Counted from the stretch's first letter, positions 48,430-56,379 are shown. The stretch: 64,000 nt of DNA from Ostrinia nubilalis (GCF_963855985.1 NC_087106.1:14524012-14588011), one strand, 5' to 3'. A program made the numbers and translations. Notes: generated from the letters alone by a model not told the origin.

Positions 48430-51400
48430 AATTTTACTGATTGCATTTTTGGCATCAGTATCGATCACTAATCACCCCCTGATAGTTATTTTGAAAATAT
48501 ATTTCATGTACAGAATTGACCTCTCTACAGATTTATTATAAGTATAGATTTTAATGCACTTAAAGCAATTATTAATAGATAAATATACTTAGTCTAACTT
48601 ACTACAGCCCCCTATTACCTCATTTCACGCTAAAACCTTTCAAACTAGAACCTAAGTTTGTAGGTACTAGGAAGTCTAAGTTGTTTTTATTGTCATTATA
48701 ATATTCACTACTGATCTACTGGTTATCGTGTAAGATAGATTAGGTCGATATCAACCCTTTACCTAGGTATATACCTACTTCTTGGCACTTATAATACCGA
48801 CATACATGATTAAAAAAAGTCTTCCAGCAAGAACCCTTGACTTCAATGGTTATATGAAAGATTTTTTAACTTTCTAAAGTAGTCCTGAATAGATCCTTAA
48901 ATCATTTTGACTGTCATAATCGATTACAGTAGGTAGTGGGTTCAGTAAGGGTTGCAACCCATATGGTAAACAATACATTTTTATGGCTCTCCATTCAGTT
49001 AGTCAAATAATTCCATCATAAATGGAAATATCCGTAACCCTCTTCTACACATTATTCATCATCCATCATCATTTCAACTATAGAACGTCCACTGCTGAAC
49101 ATAGGCCTCCCCCAATGATTTCCACAATGGCCGCTTGGTGGTGCCCTGCATCCAGCGCCTTCCAGCTACCTTTATGAGGTCGTCGGTCCACCTTGTGAGT
49201 GGACGTCCTACGCTGCGCTTTCCGGTACGTGGCTTCCATTCCAGAACCTTGCTGCCCCATCGGCCATTAGTTCTGCGTACTATGTGCCCTGCCCATTGTC
49301 ACTTTAGCTTGCTAGTCCGTTGGGCTATGTCAGCGACTTTGGTTCGTTTACGGATCTCCTCCTCATTTCTGATTCGATCTTGTAAAGAAACACCGAGCAT
49401 AGCCCTCTCCATAGCACGTTGTGCAATTTTGAGCTTATATTTTATAAGGCCTATATTGAGAGGCCACGTTTCTGAGCCGTATTGCACACATTACAATACA
49501 CACATTATTGTAGATCCATTATGTACGCCTCTATCTATAGTTTTATATGCCAGCTAACGTACACAAAAACTGCTGATACATGGTGCAGATAATGTGATAA
49601 CATTTTGGTGTACCTACCTACTGCAAACCTGCCTATTGGATTCTTTCGGATAAAGTAAGTATGTGAGTGACTTTGATTATTTTGGACACTGATCAAGATA
49701 AGTGAATAGGCTAAAATATCTTTTTTTGATTGTTTTTCGAACGAAGATAATATTTGAAGACATGAATGGAAGAAGGTGATAAATGTCGAATTTCAGATTT
49801 TTCTCAGTTCGATGATTGGGTAAAGGTATGCTTTATGTTTGAGGCTACTTATAAAGGTGTTATGCACGTTATCTTTTTAGACGAAGGGAAAGAAACTTAC
49901 ACCTCTTTAAAGGAGCCAAAAAAAAGATTATTTTTGCGAAAGTATAAGACTATTCAACAGAAGAACTGGAAATTACAGTTCTCTCAAAATTGAAACTATC
50001 CCGCTAGCTACTGTAATCGATTATGACAGTCAAAATGATTTAAGGATCTATTCAGGACTACTCTAGAAAGTTGAAAAATCTTTCATAACCATTGAAGTCA
50101 AGGGTTCTTGCTGGAAGACTTTTTTTAATCATGTATGTCGGTATTATAAGTGCCAAGAAGTAGGTATATACCTAGAAAGGGTTGATATCTACCTAATCTA
50201 TCTTACACGATAACCAGTAGACCAGTAGTGAATATTATAATGACAATAAAAACAACTTAGACTACCTAGTACCTACAAACTTAGGTTCTAGTTTGAAAGG
50301 TTTTAGCGTGAAATGAGGTAATAGGGGGCTGTAGTAAGTTAGACTAAGTATATTTATCTATTAATAATTGCTTTAAGTGCATTAAAATCAATAATGAATA
50401 AATAAAAATATTTCAAATTTTGCATGTCCATTACTCGCTTGGCCGCGCGTGCCCGCAAAAAGTATTTATGTAGTAATGTTAGGCACCATAGGTACTTACG
50501 ACTACATAAGGTTTGACCGCTACAGTTTGCAACAGTAGCCAGAAAAAAAATAAAAAAGATTTTTCTCCATACAAATTTTCTTGTCATATTTTTTTTAAGC
50601 ATGAAAGGCTCGTTTTATCGAAAAATGTATAATGACAAATGTTGATCAGCATTCAAAATGCTATCCAAAACAATTTTTGTTTCGGTGAAATTATGACTTT
50701 CGATCGTATGTCCACCTATTTTTAATATCAAACTACTGTGCGCCACGGGAATGGCTGTGACAGGCAGACATCACGACATAAAAAGAACCCCTCTTTCTTG
50801 TTAGTCTCGGTGGTACTTCATCTTGTCGGTTGAAGTTCTTGTTTATTTTAATTAGTTGCAAAGAAAATAGTCAAAGAAATGATCCGCGTAAAACTTTCAT
50901 CATAAAACATCAAAAGCATGAACTCTTCATTAAGAATTAACTTTTTTATGTAGATAATGTTTTTCTCGCTTTTAGAAAAGTATGTTTTTTAATTACTAGT
51001 AGCTTTTTACTATTAATAATATCGACACCTTCAGGTTCAATTGTCGTATAAACCATTTTGGCCAAATTGAGTTATATATACCATTTTAATCAGAATTTTT
51101 TTCTCTATCGAGCTGTATATTCGATATATTGAAATTCGCTAAAAAAATGTTTATACGCCCCAAAAAACTATAGCCTAAAAGATAAATAAATGCCTTATAA
51201 ACGATGTAAAAACCGAATGCTTGTATTTGGTATTTTTGCTAAGATGTATCAACCATACATTTTTTTAAGCCAGGATGTAAAACTCTCTCGTAATTGAAAA
51301 TGGTTTTTACGCCCAAAGACATATGGCGAGATATTTGGATCCATCGTCGTAAGTCCACGTATTCAATATGGTAATTATCTGTTTCATATTCATATTCATT

Positions 51401-54400
51401 TGTTTATTGCATCACATATGTATGTATGGACAGTAAGTAAGTTTTTCTTAATTAAAAAGTTAAATAAAGTTGATTGTTTCTACTTTTAAAGATAATAACT
51501 AGATAGGTAGGTATATAAGGTTGCTTTCCAGGTCCAGTACATTCATGAATTGATCTCGACTAAATGTGATGAATTCAAGACTTTTAAACAAAAAAAACAA
51601 GCCATAGTGTGCTCATGAAGGCTATTTATACCCTTTTGATATGCTCTGTAATAATTTATTACTTTACAAGTACTATTAGGGATGATGACTAGGTAATGAA
51701 ATCGAAATTCTATTTAGTCTGTCAGACAGATAATTAGAAAATATTACTCATATTTTTTTCCATAATCGAATAATTACAGTGTTATATTGAGTTGAAATGT
51801 CGCGTGACGTCACTTTTGAGTAAAAATTCTACTCTAGCGTGACGTACCGCGCCATTTCAACTCGATGTAGCACTGTTATTATTTAATTATGAAAGAAAAT
51901 AAAATATATGAGTCTAATATTTTCTAATTATCTGTCTGACGGACAAATAATTGAAATTTTGTCATCTAGCCTTTACTTTTAGCTGTAATTTAAATTTGTG
52001 TTTCTTGTAAAGATATAAATTCCTTAGAGAAATTCTCAAAAAATTACAAATCCTTCTCCTGAGCATACTGGGGCTCTTCTCTTTATGCAAAATTTATCAT
52101 AACCAAACGAATTCAATATGCGTCAGCAGAGAACCAGGAAAGCTGTCTTAATGTTTTGCTGTAATTACATTTTTTTGTTCAAAATTTATGTTGATTAGTT
52201 TTGTTTAAAATTGTTAGTTTTGCCATAATTTTCCTGCAAAATTGTAAAAAAAAAACAATAAACTTGTTATTTTTCGTATGCAAGCAAATTCAATATTTCT
52301 ACCTCAACCAAATATAGTTTTTACACTGTTAAATATCTTTGTGCAAATTCTCTAAACAACAAAAGCCTGGAAATAGTAAACAATACATTATTTACATGTA
52401 TAGTTTTAATAATACATTTGAATAAATCACTTTATCAATGGGTATATAAACCAAAAAAATTACATCTAATGGTCTTTAAGCCATCAATTTCAGTCTCGTG
52501 TTTACTAAAAAATCAAATACGACGTAAAGAGTTATTTTTAGGTCCAATATAATGGGTCGTATAAACCACCGAGTGCCTTTTTTAAGGACGTAACTCCAAG
52601 CTAACTTTAAAACTACTGAAGATACCCATTTTTTAAATATCGAGACTTTTTCATCGCAAGAATTGAAAAATGTTTTCTCTTGGTCATTTTTTTATAACTT
52701 CTCAAATAAAAAAGTTACGATTTTTTTATTAAAAAAAAAACGTTTTTTGGCTCTCCTGAAAAGTTGGGTTTTGGTTTATACGACAATTGAACCTGAAGGT
52801 ATCGATATAATTATTGCTCGTGGCTTCATCCGCATGAAATTCAGTGTTCACAGCAAGACCGACCTACTTGAACTTGATACTATAACGTTAACCGGTGTTT
52901 TTTTATGGAGTTTGATAGATTTTTAACATTCGTTAAAGTTAAAGTAAGATGGTGCAACCCAGCTTTACAGTTGTAACACAGTATATACTACTGTGGTTGT
53001 AATTTGGCCAATTAAATACATCTAATCTAATACATAATATGAAGTTCTCGTGTGACAATCACAGAGTTCTCACTCCTCCGAAACAGCTGGACCAATTCTT
53101 TAGTAATCATGTAGGTAATTAGAATCGTATCTAATTCGTGTAATAAGAATTTACATATTACCGATGCGTGTAAAAGCCATGAGTCCTGAATAAATAAATA
53201 CAGGAAATATTGGTTTTCATTGGATTTTTAGCGAGCTTTTGTATTGGTGGAACAATGAGAGTGATCGTCGAAAGCGGCGGTTCCGCTAAGTGTTTGGCAA
53301 TTAAATTGAAAGGTGCGGGGGGGCTGTTTGCCTACTACCGCGCGTATTGATAGGTATGACCTACCCCCCCCCCCCGTAATAACTATTAATATTTACAGTT
53401 ATGTTCTTGTGTGGCATTTATTTGATTACAACAATTAGATACACGGACTTGTCCCACTAATTAAACGTAAAACATGTCTTTCAAAACCTGACAAGGACAA
53501 CCGACAACAGAGTCTACATAATATAATGTGCCAGCACCAGCATCCCAGACCATAATAATAAGTGAGTGTATTAATAACTTAGTAACAGCTCAATAGAAGC
53601 TTTCACGCGCGTGGAATAATGTGAAGACAAATATCTTCATAGCGAGATCGACGTGACAATTCTTTTGTGCAGCGTGATGTAGAGCTGATGGTCTTCTTTT
53701 ATACTGTGAATATGAAGAGACAAACAGCAAGTTTACCGTTCATATTTTTAAATGAAATATTGCAAAGATTCAGGTTAGAATCAACATATCTCAAAAAGCT
53801 CTATTTAAAAGCTTTATTTATGAAGCGATATGTTTGATGATAAGTTTGCAGAATTATTATAGTTGGATTGAGTTTTTTTTAATTAGGTCTGAATTGACGT
53901 TGGTTTAATTTATAACAACATGCGCTTCTTAGTACTTGTTATCGATAAAAACTTGTAGTAGCGAGGTCCGAGACGGCACCGGCAAGTGGGTCGCCGCCCG
54001 CCGCGCGCTCGCCGGGCAGCTCTCGCCGACTCATTCGCTAATAATGTCGTCGTAAATTAATTCCTGGCGGTCTAGTTACTACTAACTTTAACCCATCTGT
54101 TAAAAATATTGACAGTAGGTGACTTCATTTTTTGTGTATTTTTTTCGAACACCTATATAAATATTGTAATCTTACTAATTTTATAAATGCGAAAGTTTGG
54201 ATGTAAAAAATAAATAACACAATTTTAAATAGGCTATAATTTATGACGATTTGTGACAACTGAATTTCACGCGGGTGAAGCCGCGGGCAAAGCTAGTAGA
54301 ATAATTTGTCTTAATAAGAAATTAGTGAATGTGTGACAATATACCTACTATGTATCCTTTTGTTATACCTTATATTGATGTAGGTATATTACTTCGTGGA

Positions 54401-55689
54401 ATGCTTGCCTTATAATTCAAATTATTGTGTATTACTGAATTTCATAATAATTCTGTTACAATTACTACGTACCTAGCACTATTTTCTCTCAGCGTATTGT
54501 GTGGGTGACACAAAAAATCCACATGTTACAAAAAAGTTCTTCAATTTTACAGTAAGAATCCAGTTACAAAACAGCTTCTAGCGTCAGCTGTTCAGGTTAT
54601 TGAAACAACTGTTTGCTTGCAGCTTGCAAATAAAATTATTAAACACAGTTTCACCTGAACTGGTTTGGGCCTGGCACTTGAATGATATCAAATAATTATC
54701 TTGACATCGTTATCTCGTTGGCGATCTAATGATCGCTGTTGTCCAGCTCGAGAGCACTTGTGCAACGTCGAGGCGCTGCCGCCTGTTCGGCCGGAGCCGC
54801 TACACCTCTCGCTGTCGCCGTCGAGCCGAGCGAAGCCATCCATCACCTAGCGGGGCTTGGATTACACTCTGAGGTCCATATTACATAACAAAACAACTTC
54901 AAAAATCTTTTCAATCTCAGTCAATTCTGTTATATGCATGTTCTGGTCTTGACCCATTGAGCCTGAAAAGGCTTACATTATTTATTATTCATCATAATTT
55001 GATATCGGCAGGGCTCGCTTCTATTGACGTTCATACAATTGTAGTTTCATTCACACGTTTAATTAATCTTGCCTACACCCGCTGCTATTAATCCTGGCTG
55101 TCAGTCGCGAGTGTTTCGCCAACAATTAGCACACCCTGAAGTTTGAGCCTTAATTTTCGCACTAACTTTTCCGTGTGTTTGTCCCTGATACCTATTTATT
55201 GTTGGAAATAATTGGCAGTTTATTGATACAGTATGTACTCTATGCGAATATTTTTTTCCAAAACAGAGAATTCATATCGGAGACTAATTTATACCTAACT
55301 GTTGTATTAAACCGTATTACTTTTTATTAATTTAGATAGGTTAATCCATCGCAGAAAAATCGGTCTCAACATAAATTGACACCCCCACGTCCAATGATAG
55401 TCCCACGATTTGTCTAATATGAATGATGACCCATAGGTATTGGATTTGGTAAGTTTTTGGATTCGCTAACAAAGCAGTTATCGAAATGTAGAACACAGAC
55501 ACCGTATCATAAATTAGATAAATGTTTCGTAGTCCCGACACTCACAGAGCCTGCAGGCGGTGCAGCGGCGCGAGCGCGTGCGCGGGCACGTCGCGCAGCT
55601 GGTTGCGCGCCAGCCGCAGCGTGCGCAGCGCGCGCGCGCCCGACAGCGCGCCCGCCTCCACCGACGACAGGTAGTTGTCCTCTGCTGAC
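16579..55689 (-). CDS. rk: Rickets / LGR2, bursicon receptor (leucine-rich-repeat GPCR), 14 exons, 5' end outside window
   Basis: Minus-strand exons, 5' to 3': 55689-55546, 46428-46357, 40437-40366, 35279-35211, 34650-34507, 30406-30266, 29038-28973, 28454-28311, 27209-27138, 26936-26810, 24462-24297, 23392-23282, 18257-18063, 17987-16579. They sum to 976 residues plus stop with every phase consistent. About fifteen LRRs lead to a hinge with the YAYHCCEF motif of glycoprotein-hormone-type LGRs. Then come PCVDLFDWWTLRCGVW before TM1, ERNYAITHAMHLNKRL at the end of TM3, the AIRGSQAWNSNDSRIAKRM loop before TM6, and NPFLYA in TM7. The many LRRs and this loop fit type-B LGR2 (rickets) better than LGR1. 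In insects this receptor binds the bursicon heterodimer at the plasma membrane and signals through cAMP for cuticle tanning and wing expansion. Signal peptide, LRR N-cap and first repeats are missing and should lie to the right of the window. Confidence 0.93.
17988..18062 (-). other. rk: 75-nt GC-rich intron between the TM1-2 and TM3-7 exons of rk
   Basis: Donor CTCG|GTACGC, acceptor TTCGCAG. The length is a multiple of three, but retention would bring in an in-frame TGA, so it is not a coding insertion. Confidence 0.85.
18063..18257 (-). CDS. rk: rk exon: end of hinge, TM1 and TM2
   Basis: Encodes GPFLPCVDLFDWWTLRCGVW, TM1 (AVFLLALLGNGTVVFVLL), the short loop CARSRVDVPRFLVTNLAAAD and TM2 (FFMGVYLG). 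The GN in TM1 and NLAAAD in TM2 are class A GPCR signatures. Confidence 0.95.
18258..18652. other. rk intron remainder left of the gypsy-like element
   Basis: AT-rich intron; no gene or repeat recognised apart from the target duplication AATAA at 18648-18652. Confidence 0.5.
18653..19196 (+). repeat. 5' LTR of the gypsy-like element
   Basis: 544 bp, with a GC-richer promoter-like half (CCAATCGG, CCAATCACAG motifs at about 18982 and 19000) and no visible mismatch to the 3' LTR. Confidence 0.9.
19197..19732 (+). other. Leader of the gypsy-like element
   Basis: Untranslated leader between LTR and gag. AGGTCAGAAGTGGGATT just after the LTR is the presumed primer-binding site. A (TA)n tract lies at about 19460-19474. 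Confidence 0.5.
19733..21223 (+). CDS. Gag of the gypsy-like element, with N-terminal decapeptide repeats and three zinc knuckles (496 aa)
   Basis: Residues 7-86 are eight tandem units of the type DALGGGFERR. A basic Ser/Arg-rich stretch follows (about 105-205). Residues about 235-385 resemble the retrotransposon gag capsid region (DQTVSTWITKVEECAEVYGW, then RTWYQGL). Three CCHC knuckles start at residues 419 (CFNCNEIGHPSFKC), 441 (CHNCNEVGHRSYKC) and 461 (CMTCDRVGHLTSNC). The frame is intact from ATG to TAA. No protease or RT is fused to it. The family role is packaging element RNA in cytoplasmic particles. The antisense frame over the repeats is a shadow. Confidence 0.88.
   Translation: MMEDSDDALGGGFDRRDALGGGFERRDALGGGFERRDALGGGFERRDALGGGFERRDALGGGFERRDALGGGSKRRTTLGGGLRMRYKGVPEERDKEGNTSDEEGSVILPSRQEGVRHATCKGRTNRSSRPVLRRRRYTTSSSETEGEPLSPPPREKRSSRKRRGTGDSRKRARVIYSSSESRNQSPSPKRKRPLENREEERDTKLVDKFLSILEKVKSSDKPKITFNSSVIPEFDPLSRDQTVSTWITKVEECAEVYGWEEREIIHYSLPKLSGVARTWYQGLTSILHTWSEWKRKLIESFPCREDYAELLTEMLSKKAKYGDSLEHYYYAKINLINRCKITGKQAVDCLLYSIEDRAVKVGAQAAQFREPEQVLKYFKTVKIGQSRDNQDTMRRRSENNVDCADSSKSGNTNPIIRCFNCNEIGHPSFKCEKTASSVKCHNCNEVGHRSYKCDKAPSKCMTCDRVGHLTSNCYKNIGKSVSNESENTSKQKLVS
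19751..19990 (+). repeat. In-frame 30-bp minisatellite, 8 units
   Basis: Units of GATGCCCTAGGTGGAGGGTT plus ten more bases, eight in a row. The middle five are identical at the protein level (DALGGGFERR) and the first and last two diverge, as expected when a tandem array grows from its centre. Confidence 0.95.
21224..22714 (+). pseudogene. Broken pol of the gypsy-like element
   Basis: At about 21265-21340 a frame reads like a retroviral-type protease (VNGSIISCRIDLGNKCSLI, with DLG in place of the usual D-S/T-G), broken by stops. A (TTC)n tract lies at about 21541-21566. At 22221-22298 a frame reads YQDPYRIVLDTDRFVIKDT, typical of the end of gypsy pol, stops at 22299, and continues two bases out of frame (22301-22369) as an acidic tail ending in TAA. 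RT, RNase H and most of integrase are absent. Confidence 0.65.
22715..23258 (+). repeat. 3' LTR of the gypsy-like element
   Basis: 544 bp; ends five bases before the rickets intron resumes, 18 nt of which separate the target duplication from the rk donor. Confidence 0.9.
23282..23392 (-). CDS. rk: rk exon: second hinge segment
   Basis: Acceptor CTCGCAG, donor CCTG|GTCAGT. Encodes LNASGASSALAGWGAGGAGP and then ADARLDAPRRVHCLPLPG (joined codons at both ends). NAS is a possible N-glycosylation site, and HCLPLPG leads into the PCVDLF motif of the next exon. Confidence 0.9.
23393..24296. other. rk intron with a CTACG-rich tract
   Basis: 904 nt. The left half is plain AT-rich sequence. The right part (about 23936-24152) carries many CTACG/CGTAG words and is listed separately. 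Confidence 0.6.
23936..24152. repeat. Degenerate array of CTACG/CGTAG words
   Basis: About a dozen GCTACGA, ACTACGA or CGTAG words occur in roughly 220 bases with irregular spacing of 6-30 nt in both orientations. I could not find a fixed unit length or inverted ends. Confidence 0.55.
24297..24462 (-). CDS. rk: rk exon: hinge with the HCCEF motif
   Basis: Acceptor TTCCGTAG, donor CTCT|GTGAGT. Begins TLVLSYAYHCCEFMPLMEEA: the paired Cys of the LGR hinge, conserved from insects to vertebrate glycoprotein-hormone receptors. An acidic stretch and SLDPAAWANLTDIWPHL follow (NLT, possible glycosylation). Confidence 0.93.
24496..25165 (+). repeat. Interspersed repeat, copy 2 of 2 (about 670 bp)
   Basis: Same element and orientation as 9847-10519, with scattered single-base differences and small indels. 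It begins 33 bases upstream of the rk hinge exon acceptor. Confidence 0.75.
25166..26117. other. rk intron with an RTE-type LINE 3' fragment
   Basis: Apart from the LINE fragment at 25373-25552 the sequence is AT-rich with no recognised feature. Confidence 0.5.
25373..25552 (+). mobile_element. 3' end of an RTE-like LINE
   Basis: Frame reads PGKRSVGRPPTRWTDVIVQV, then a stop and EAYVQQWMSYS, followed by a (GATGAT)n tail: the typical C-terminus and 3' tail of lepidopteran RTE-type non-LTR elements. 5'-truncated and broken. Confidence 0.75.
26118..26309 (+). mobile_element. Short retroposon with (AATAAA)n-like tail, copy 1
   Basis: Nearly identical to 36736-36930, from ATTATTGATATGATTAAATG to an AATAAATAAATAAA tail. 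This looks like a LINE 3' UTR or SINE. No protein is encoded. Confidence 0.65.
26748..26787 (-). pseudogene. rk: Partial duplicate of the neighbouring rk LRR exon
   Basis: Reads DVFPWLPASPHLK, a 15-nt-shorter version of NVFPWLPASGLQRLLHLK in the exon at 26810-26936. Twenty-three bases are identical (26763-26785 and 26900-26922). It has an AG just before and a GTGTCT donor-like sequence just after, and its length (40 nt) is the same modulo 3 as the real exon (127 nt). The pyrimidine tract is poor, so it is probably not used. Confidence 0.6.
26810..26936 (-). CDS. rk: rk exon: last LRRs before the hinge
   Basis: Acceptor GCACCAG, donor ATACAG|GTACTG. Encodes NVGNNVFPWLPASGLQRLLH and then LKAHNNPHLRRFHPPELLPRIQ. 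This is the only LRR exon that ends on a whole codon, marking the switch from repeat modules to hinge. Confidence 0.92.
27138..27209 (-). CDS. rk: rk exon: one LRR (72 nt)
   Basis: NLEENQIEHIDMETFVPIS followed by KLEDL, acceptor TTTCAG, donor CCT|GTAAGT. Only about half its third positions are G/C, unlike the other LRR exons. Confidence 0.93.
27210..28310. other. rk intron
   Basis: 1.1 kb, AT-rich, with one GC-richer patch near 27375-27500. No element recognised. Confidence 0.5.
28311..28454 (-). CDS. rk: rk exon: two LRRs (144 nt)
   Basis: ELSDNNIASLGAGALRGLAR then LHDLLLARNRLRRLPADAF and VHTPRLQVL. Acceptor TTGCAG, donor GCT|GTGAGT. Confidence 0.93.
28455..28972. other. rk intron with a LINE 3' fragment
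   Basis: At about 28470-28640 the minus strand reads AAVREEWRRIV, the 3' coding end of a non-LTR element, with an AAGAAGAAG tail. The plus strand copy at about 56780-56920 (AAVREEWHRIA) is the same family. The rest is AT-rich. Confidence 0.55.
28973..29038 (-). CDS. rk: rk exon: one LRR (66 nt)
   Basis: DVKSNQLESVPELHECAEL then RVL: a 22-residue repeat. Acceptor TTGCAG, donor GCT|GTAAGA. Confidence 0.92.
29039..30265. other. rk intron with a CpG-rich islet
   Basis: 1.2 kb. GC-rich patches lie at about 29325-29410 and 29805-29895; otherwise AT-rich with no gene. Confidence 0.5.
30266..30406 (-). CDS. rk: rk exon: two LRRs (141 nt)
   Basis: ILSEARGLRELPSLNGTTRL then RTLRADRARLAALPPRLCAE and APQLRTL. 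Acceptor CCACAG, donor GCT|GTCAGT. NGT is a possible N-glycosylation site. Confidence 0.92.
30407..34506. other. rk intron with CpG-rich islets and a TIR element
   Basis: 4.1 kb. CpG-rich islets at about 31360-31560, 33090-33260 and 33585-33665, and the element at 34000-34411. No exon recognised. Confidence 0.5.
34000..34411. mobile_element. Element with inverted AACCGACTTCA ends and internal tandem repeats
   Basis: Left end AAAACCGACTTCAAA and right end TTTGAAGTCGGTTGA are inverted copies. Inside, a block with TATAAAAAAGTTCATCCCCA and CCACCCTTGGGGG occurs twice, about 140 bases apart. Non-coding. The class is uncertain and no clear target duplication was found. Confidence 0.6.
34507..34650 (-). 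CDS. rk: rk exon: two LRRs (144 nt)
   Basis: SLASNRVEVVAAGALAGCRR then LARLELRANPLSRLHALALQ and RLPHLSVL. Acceptor GGGCAG, donor GCT|GTGAGT. Confidence 0.93.
34651..35210. other. rk intron, nothing recognised
   Basis: 560 nt, AT-rich apart from the first 100 bases beside the exon. Confidence 0.5.
35211..35279 (-). CDS. rk: rk exon: one LRR (69 nt)
   Basis: RLEENLLTEVPPAVQLLPL then LEDL: 23 residues. Acceptor TCGCAG, donor CCT|GTGAGT. Confidence 0.92.
36736..36930 (+). mobile_element. Short retroposon with (AATAAA)n-like tail, copy 2
   Basis: Same sequence and orientation as 26118-26309, with a few substitutions and its own A/T-rich tail. Confidence 0.65.
38259..38523 (+). mobile_element. 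Helitron-like element (TCCCAACTAATATTATAAAT family)
   Basis: Starts TC after A, ends CTAG (38520-38523) before T, with the CGCGG-GCGAAG-CCGCG hairpin and a long (TGTC)n tract. A TCCCAACTA stub precedes it. Confidence 0.75.
40366..40437 (-). CDS. rk: rk exon: one LRR (72 nt)
   Basis: VLKRNRITHIDDRAFANAPN then IRVL. Acceptor TTGCAG, donor GCT|GTGAGT. Confidence 0.93.
40438..46356. other. rk intron with many CpG-rich islets
   Basis: 5.9 kb with GC-rich islets at about 40830-40960, 41260-41345, 42270-42480, 42775-42930, 43315-43375, 43955-44020, 44340-44430, 45780-45870 and 46020-46130, and a (TAT)n tract at about 45150-45174. None shows LRR or other coding motifs. No clear transposon found. 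Confidence 0.5.
46357..46428 (-). CDS. rk: rk exon: one LRR (72 nt)
   Basis: DLSGNLISELSDASLPPLSA then LHTL. Acceptor TTGCAG, donor GCT|GTGAGT. Confidence 0.93.
46429..47543. other. rk intron left of the foldback element
   Basis: AT-rich, with CpG-rich islets at about 47190-47290 and 47440-47543. The second contains the insertion site of the foldback element. Confidence 0.5.
47902..48548 (-). mobile_element. Helitron-like element inside the left foldback arm
   Basis: Minus strand: starts TCTATACTTATAATAAATCT at 48548, ends GGCGGCCGCTAG at 47902, inserted between A and T. The right arm (around 50387-50396) shows the uninterrupted target. Confidence 0.8.
49046..49490 (-). mobile_element. RTE-like LINE fragment inside the foldback element
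   Basis: Minus strand frames read MQYGSETWPL, then MERAMLGVSLQDRIRNEEEI, then, after a frameshift, KRSVGRPLTRWTDDL and AYVQQWTFYS, with a (GAT)n tail at 49046-49070. This is the C-terminal region of an RTE-type RT protein, disrupted. Confidence 0.8.
50746..51018. other. Short intron stretch
   Basis: No feature recognised. Confidence 0.4.
51019..52808. mobile_element. TIR-bearing DNA element (about 1.8 kb), non-coding
   Basis: Inverted ends: CACCTTCAGGTTCAATTGTC at about 51025 and its complement at about 52780-52800, extending over roughly 35 bases (ATCGA at the outside, GTATAAACCA at the inside). The interior is AT-rich, contains repeated TATAAACC/GGTTTATAC words and a palindromic MITE, and has no transposase. 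Confidence 0.6.
51717..51943. mobile_element. Palindromic MITE nested in the TIR element
   Basis: Two arms of about 100 bases (GTCAGACAGATAATTAGAAA...) are inverted copies around a GTGACGTCAC-like centre. Similarity may extend outward to about 51689 and 51968. Confidence 0.65.
52809..54169. other. rk intron with a C tract and an islet
   Basis: AT-rich with a run of 13 C at about 53365 and a CpG-rich islet at about 53950-54070. No gene. Confidence 0.45.
54170..54296 (+). mobile_element. Short diverged Helitron-like element
   Basis: Starts TCTTACTAATTTTATAAATG after A, ends CTAG (54293-54296) before T, with the hairpin CGCGG-GTGAAG-CCGCG. Confidence 0.7.
54297..55545. other. rk intron with a CpG-rich islet
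   Basis: AT-rich with a GC-rich islet at about 54735-54860. No exon recognised. Confidence 0.45.
55546..55689 (-). CDS. rk: rk exon: two LRRs (144 nt), most 5' exon in the window
   Basis: SAEDNYLSSVEAGALSGARA then LRTLRLARNQLRDVPAHALA and PLHRLQAL. Acceptor GTGCAG, donor TCT|GTGAGT. It opens with one base finishing a Leu codon from an upstream exon, so the gene continues to the right. Confidence 0.93.
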
Positions 55690-55754
55690 CTGCACATCAA
55701 ACTCCATATTACCAGGTTGAAATTTACTTTCGGCAATAGATTTTTATTTATAGA

Positions 55755-56379
55755 CTAGCGGCCGCCCGCGACTTCGTACGCGTGGATCCCGTTTTACTCC
55801 CTTCATCTATCTTACGCGGTTTAGATTTTTCATAAAAATGTTTTTTCCTGCTAACTCCCGTTCCCGTGGGAATTTTCCAATATCCTGTTGTAACTAAGCT
55901 TTAAGTTTACTAAGGTACCTGCATGCCAAATTTCAACCGTGTAACTTAAGCGATTTAGATTTTTCATACAAATGTTTTTTCCCGCTAACTCCCGTTCCCG
56001 TGGGAATTTTGCAATATTCTGTTGTAACTAAGCTTTAAGTTTACTAAGGTACCTGCATGCCAAATTTCAAGCGTCTAACTTAAGCGGTTTAGATTTTTCA
56101 TACAAAAGGATTTCCCGCTAAATCCCGTTCCCGTGGGAATTCCTAAGTATACTATAACCTGCCCAGGAGTATGCAGAATAATTGTACCAAGTTTCGTTAA
56201 AATCCGTCGAGTAGTTTTTGTTTCTATAAGGAACATACAGACAGACAGACAGACAGACAAAAATTTTACTGATTGCATTTTTGGCATCAGTATCGATTAC
56301 TAATTACCCCCTGATAGTTATTTTGAAAATATATTTCATGTACAGAATTGACCTCTCTCAGATTTATTATAAGTATAGA
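55755..56379 (-). mobile_element. Helitron-like element 65 nt upstream of the rk exon acceptor
   Basis: Minus strand: TCTATACTTATAATAAATCT-like start at 56379, CTAG end at 55755, between A and T. Same family as 706-1424 and 47902-48548. Confidence 0.78.

Larger units (their letters stand above)
47549..50740. mobile_element. Foldback-type DNA transposon with about 740-bp inverted arms
   Basis: The left arm (47549-48934, minus the Helitron at 47902-48548) and right arm (50004-50740) are inverted copies, nearly identical by eye, starting CACAGTAGTTTGAT. A 5-base duplication CGCCA at 47544-47548 and 50741-50745 is the probable target site. The centre (about 48935-50003) holds an RTE LINE fragment and a 75-codon frame (49766-49993) of no recognised family. 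No transposase recognised. Confidence 0.8.
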
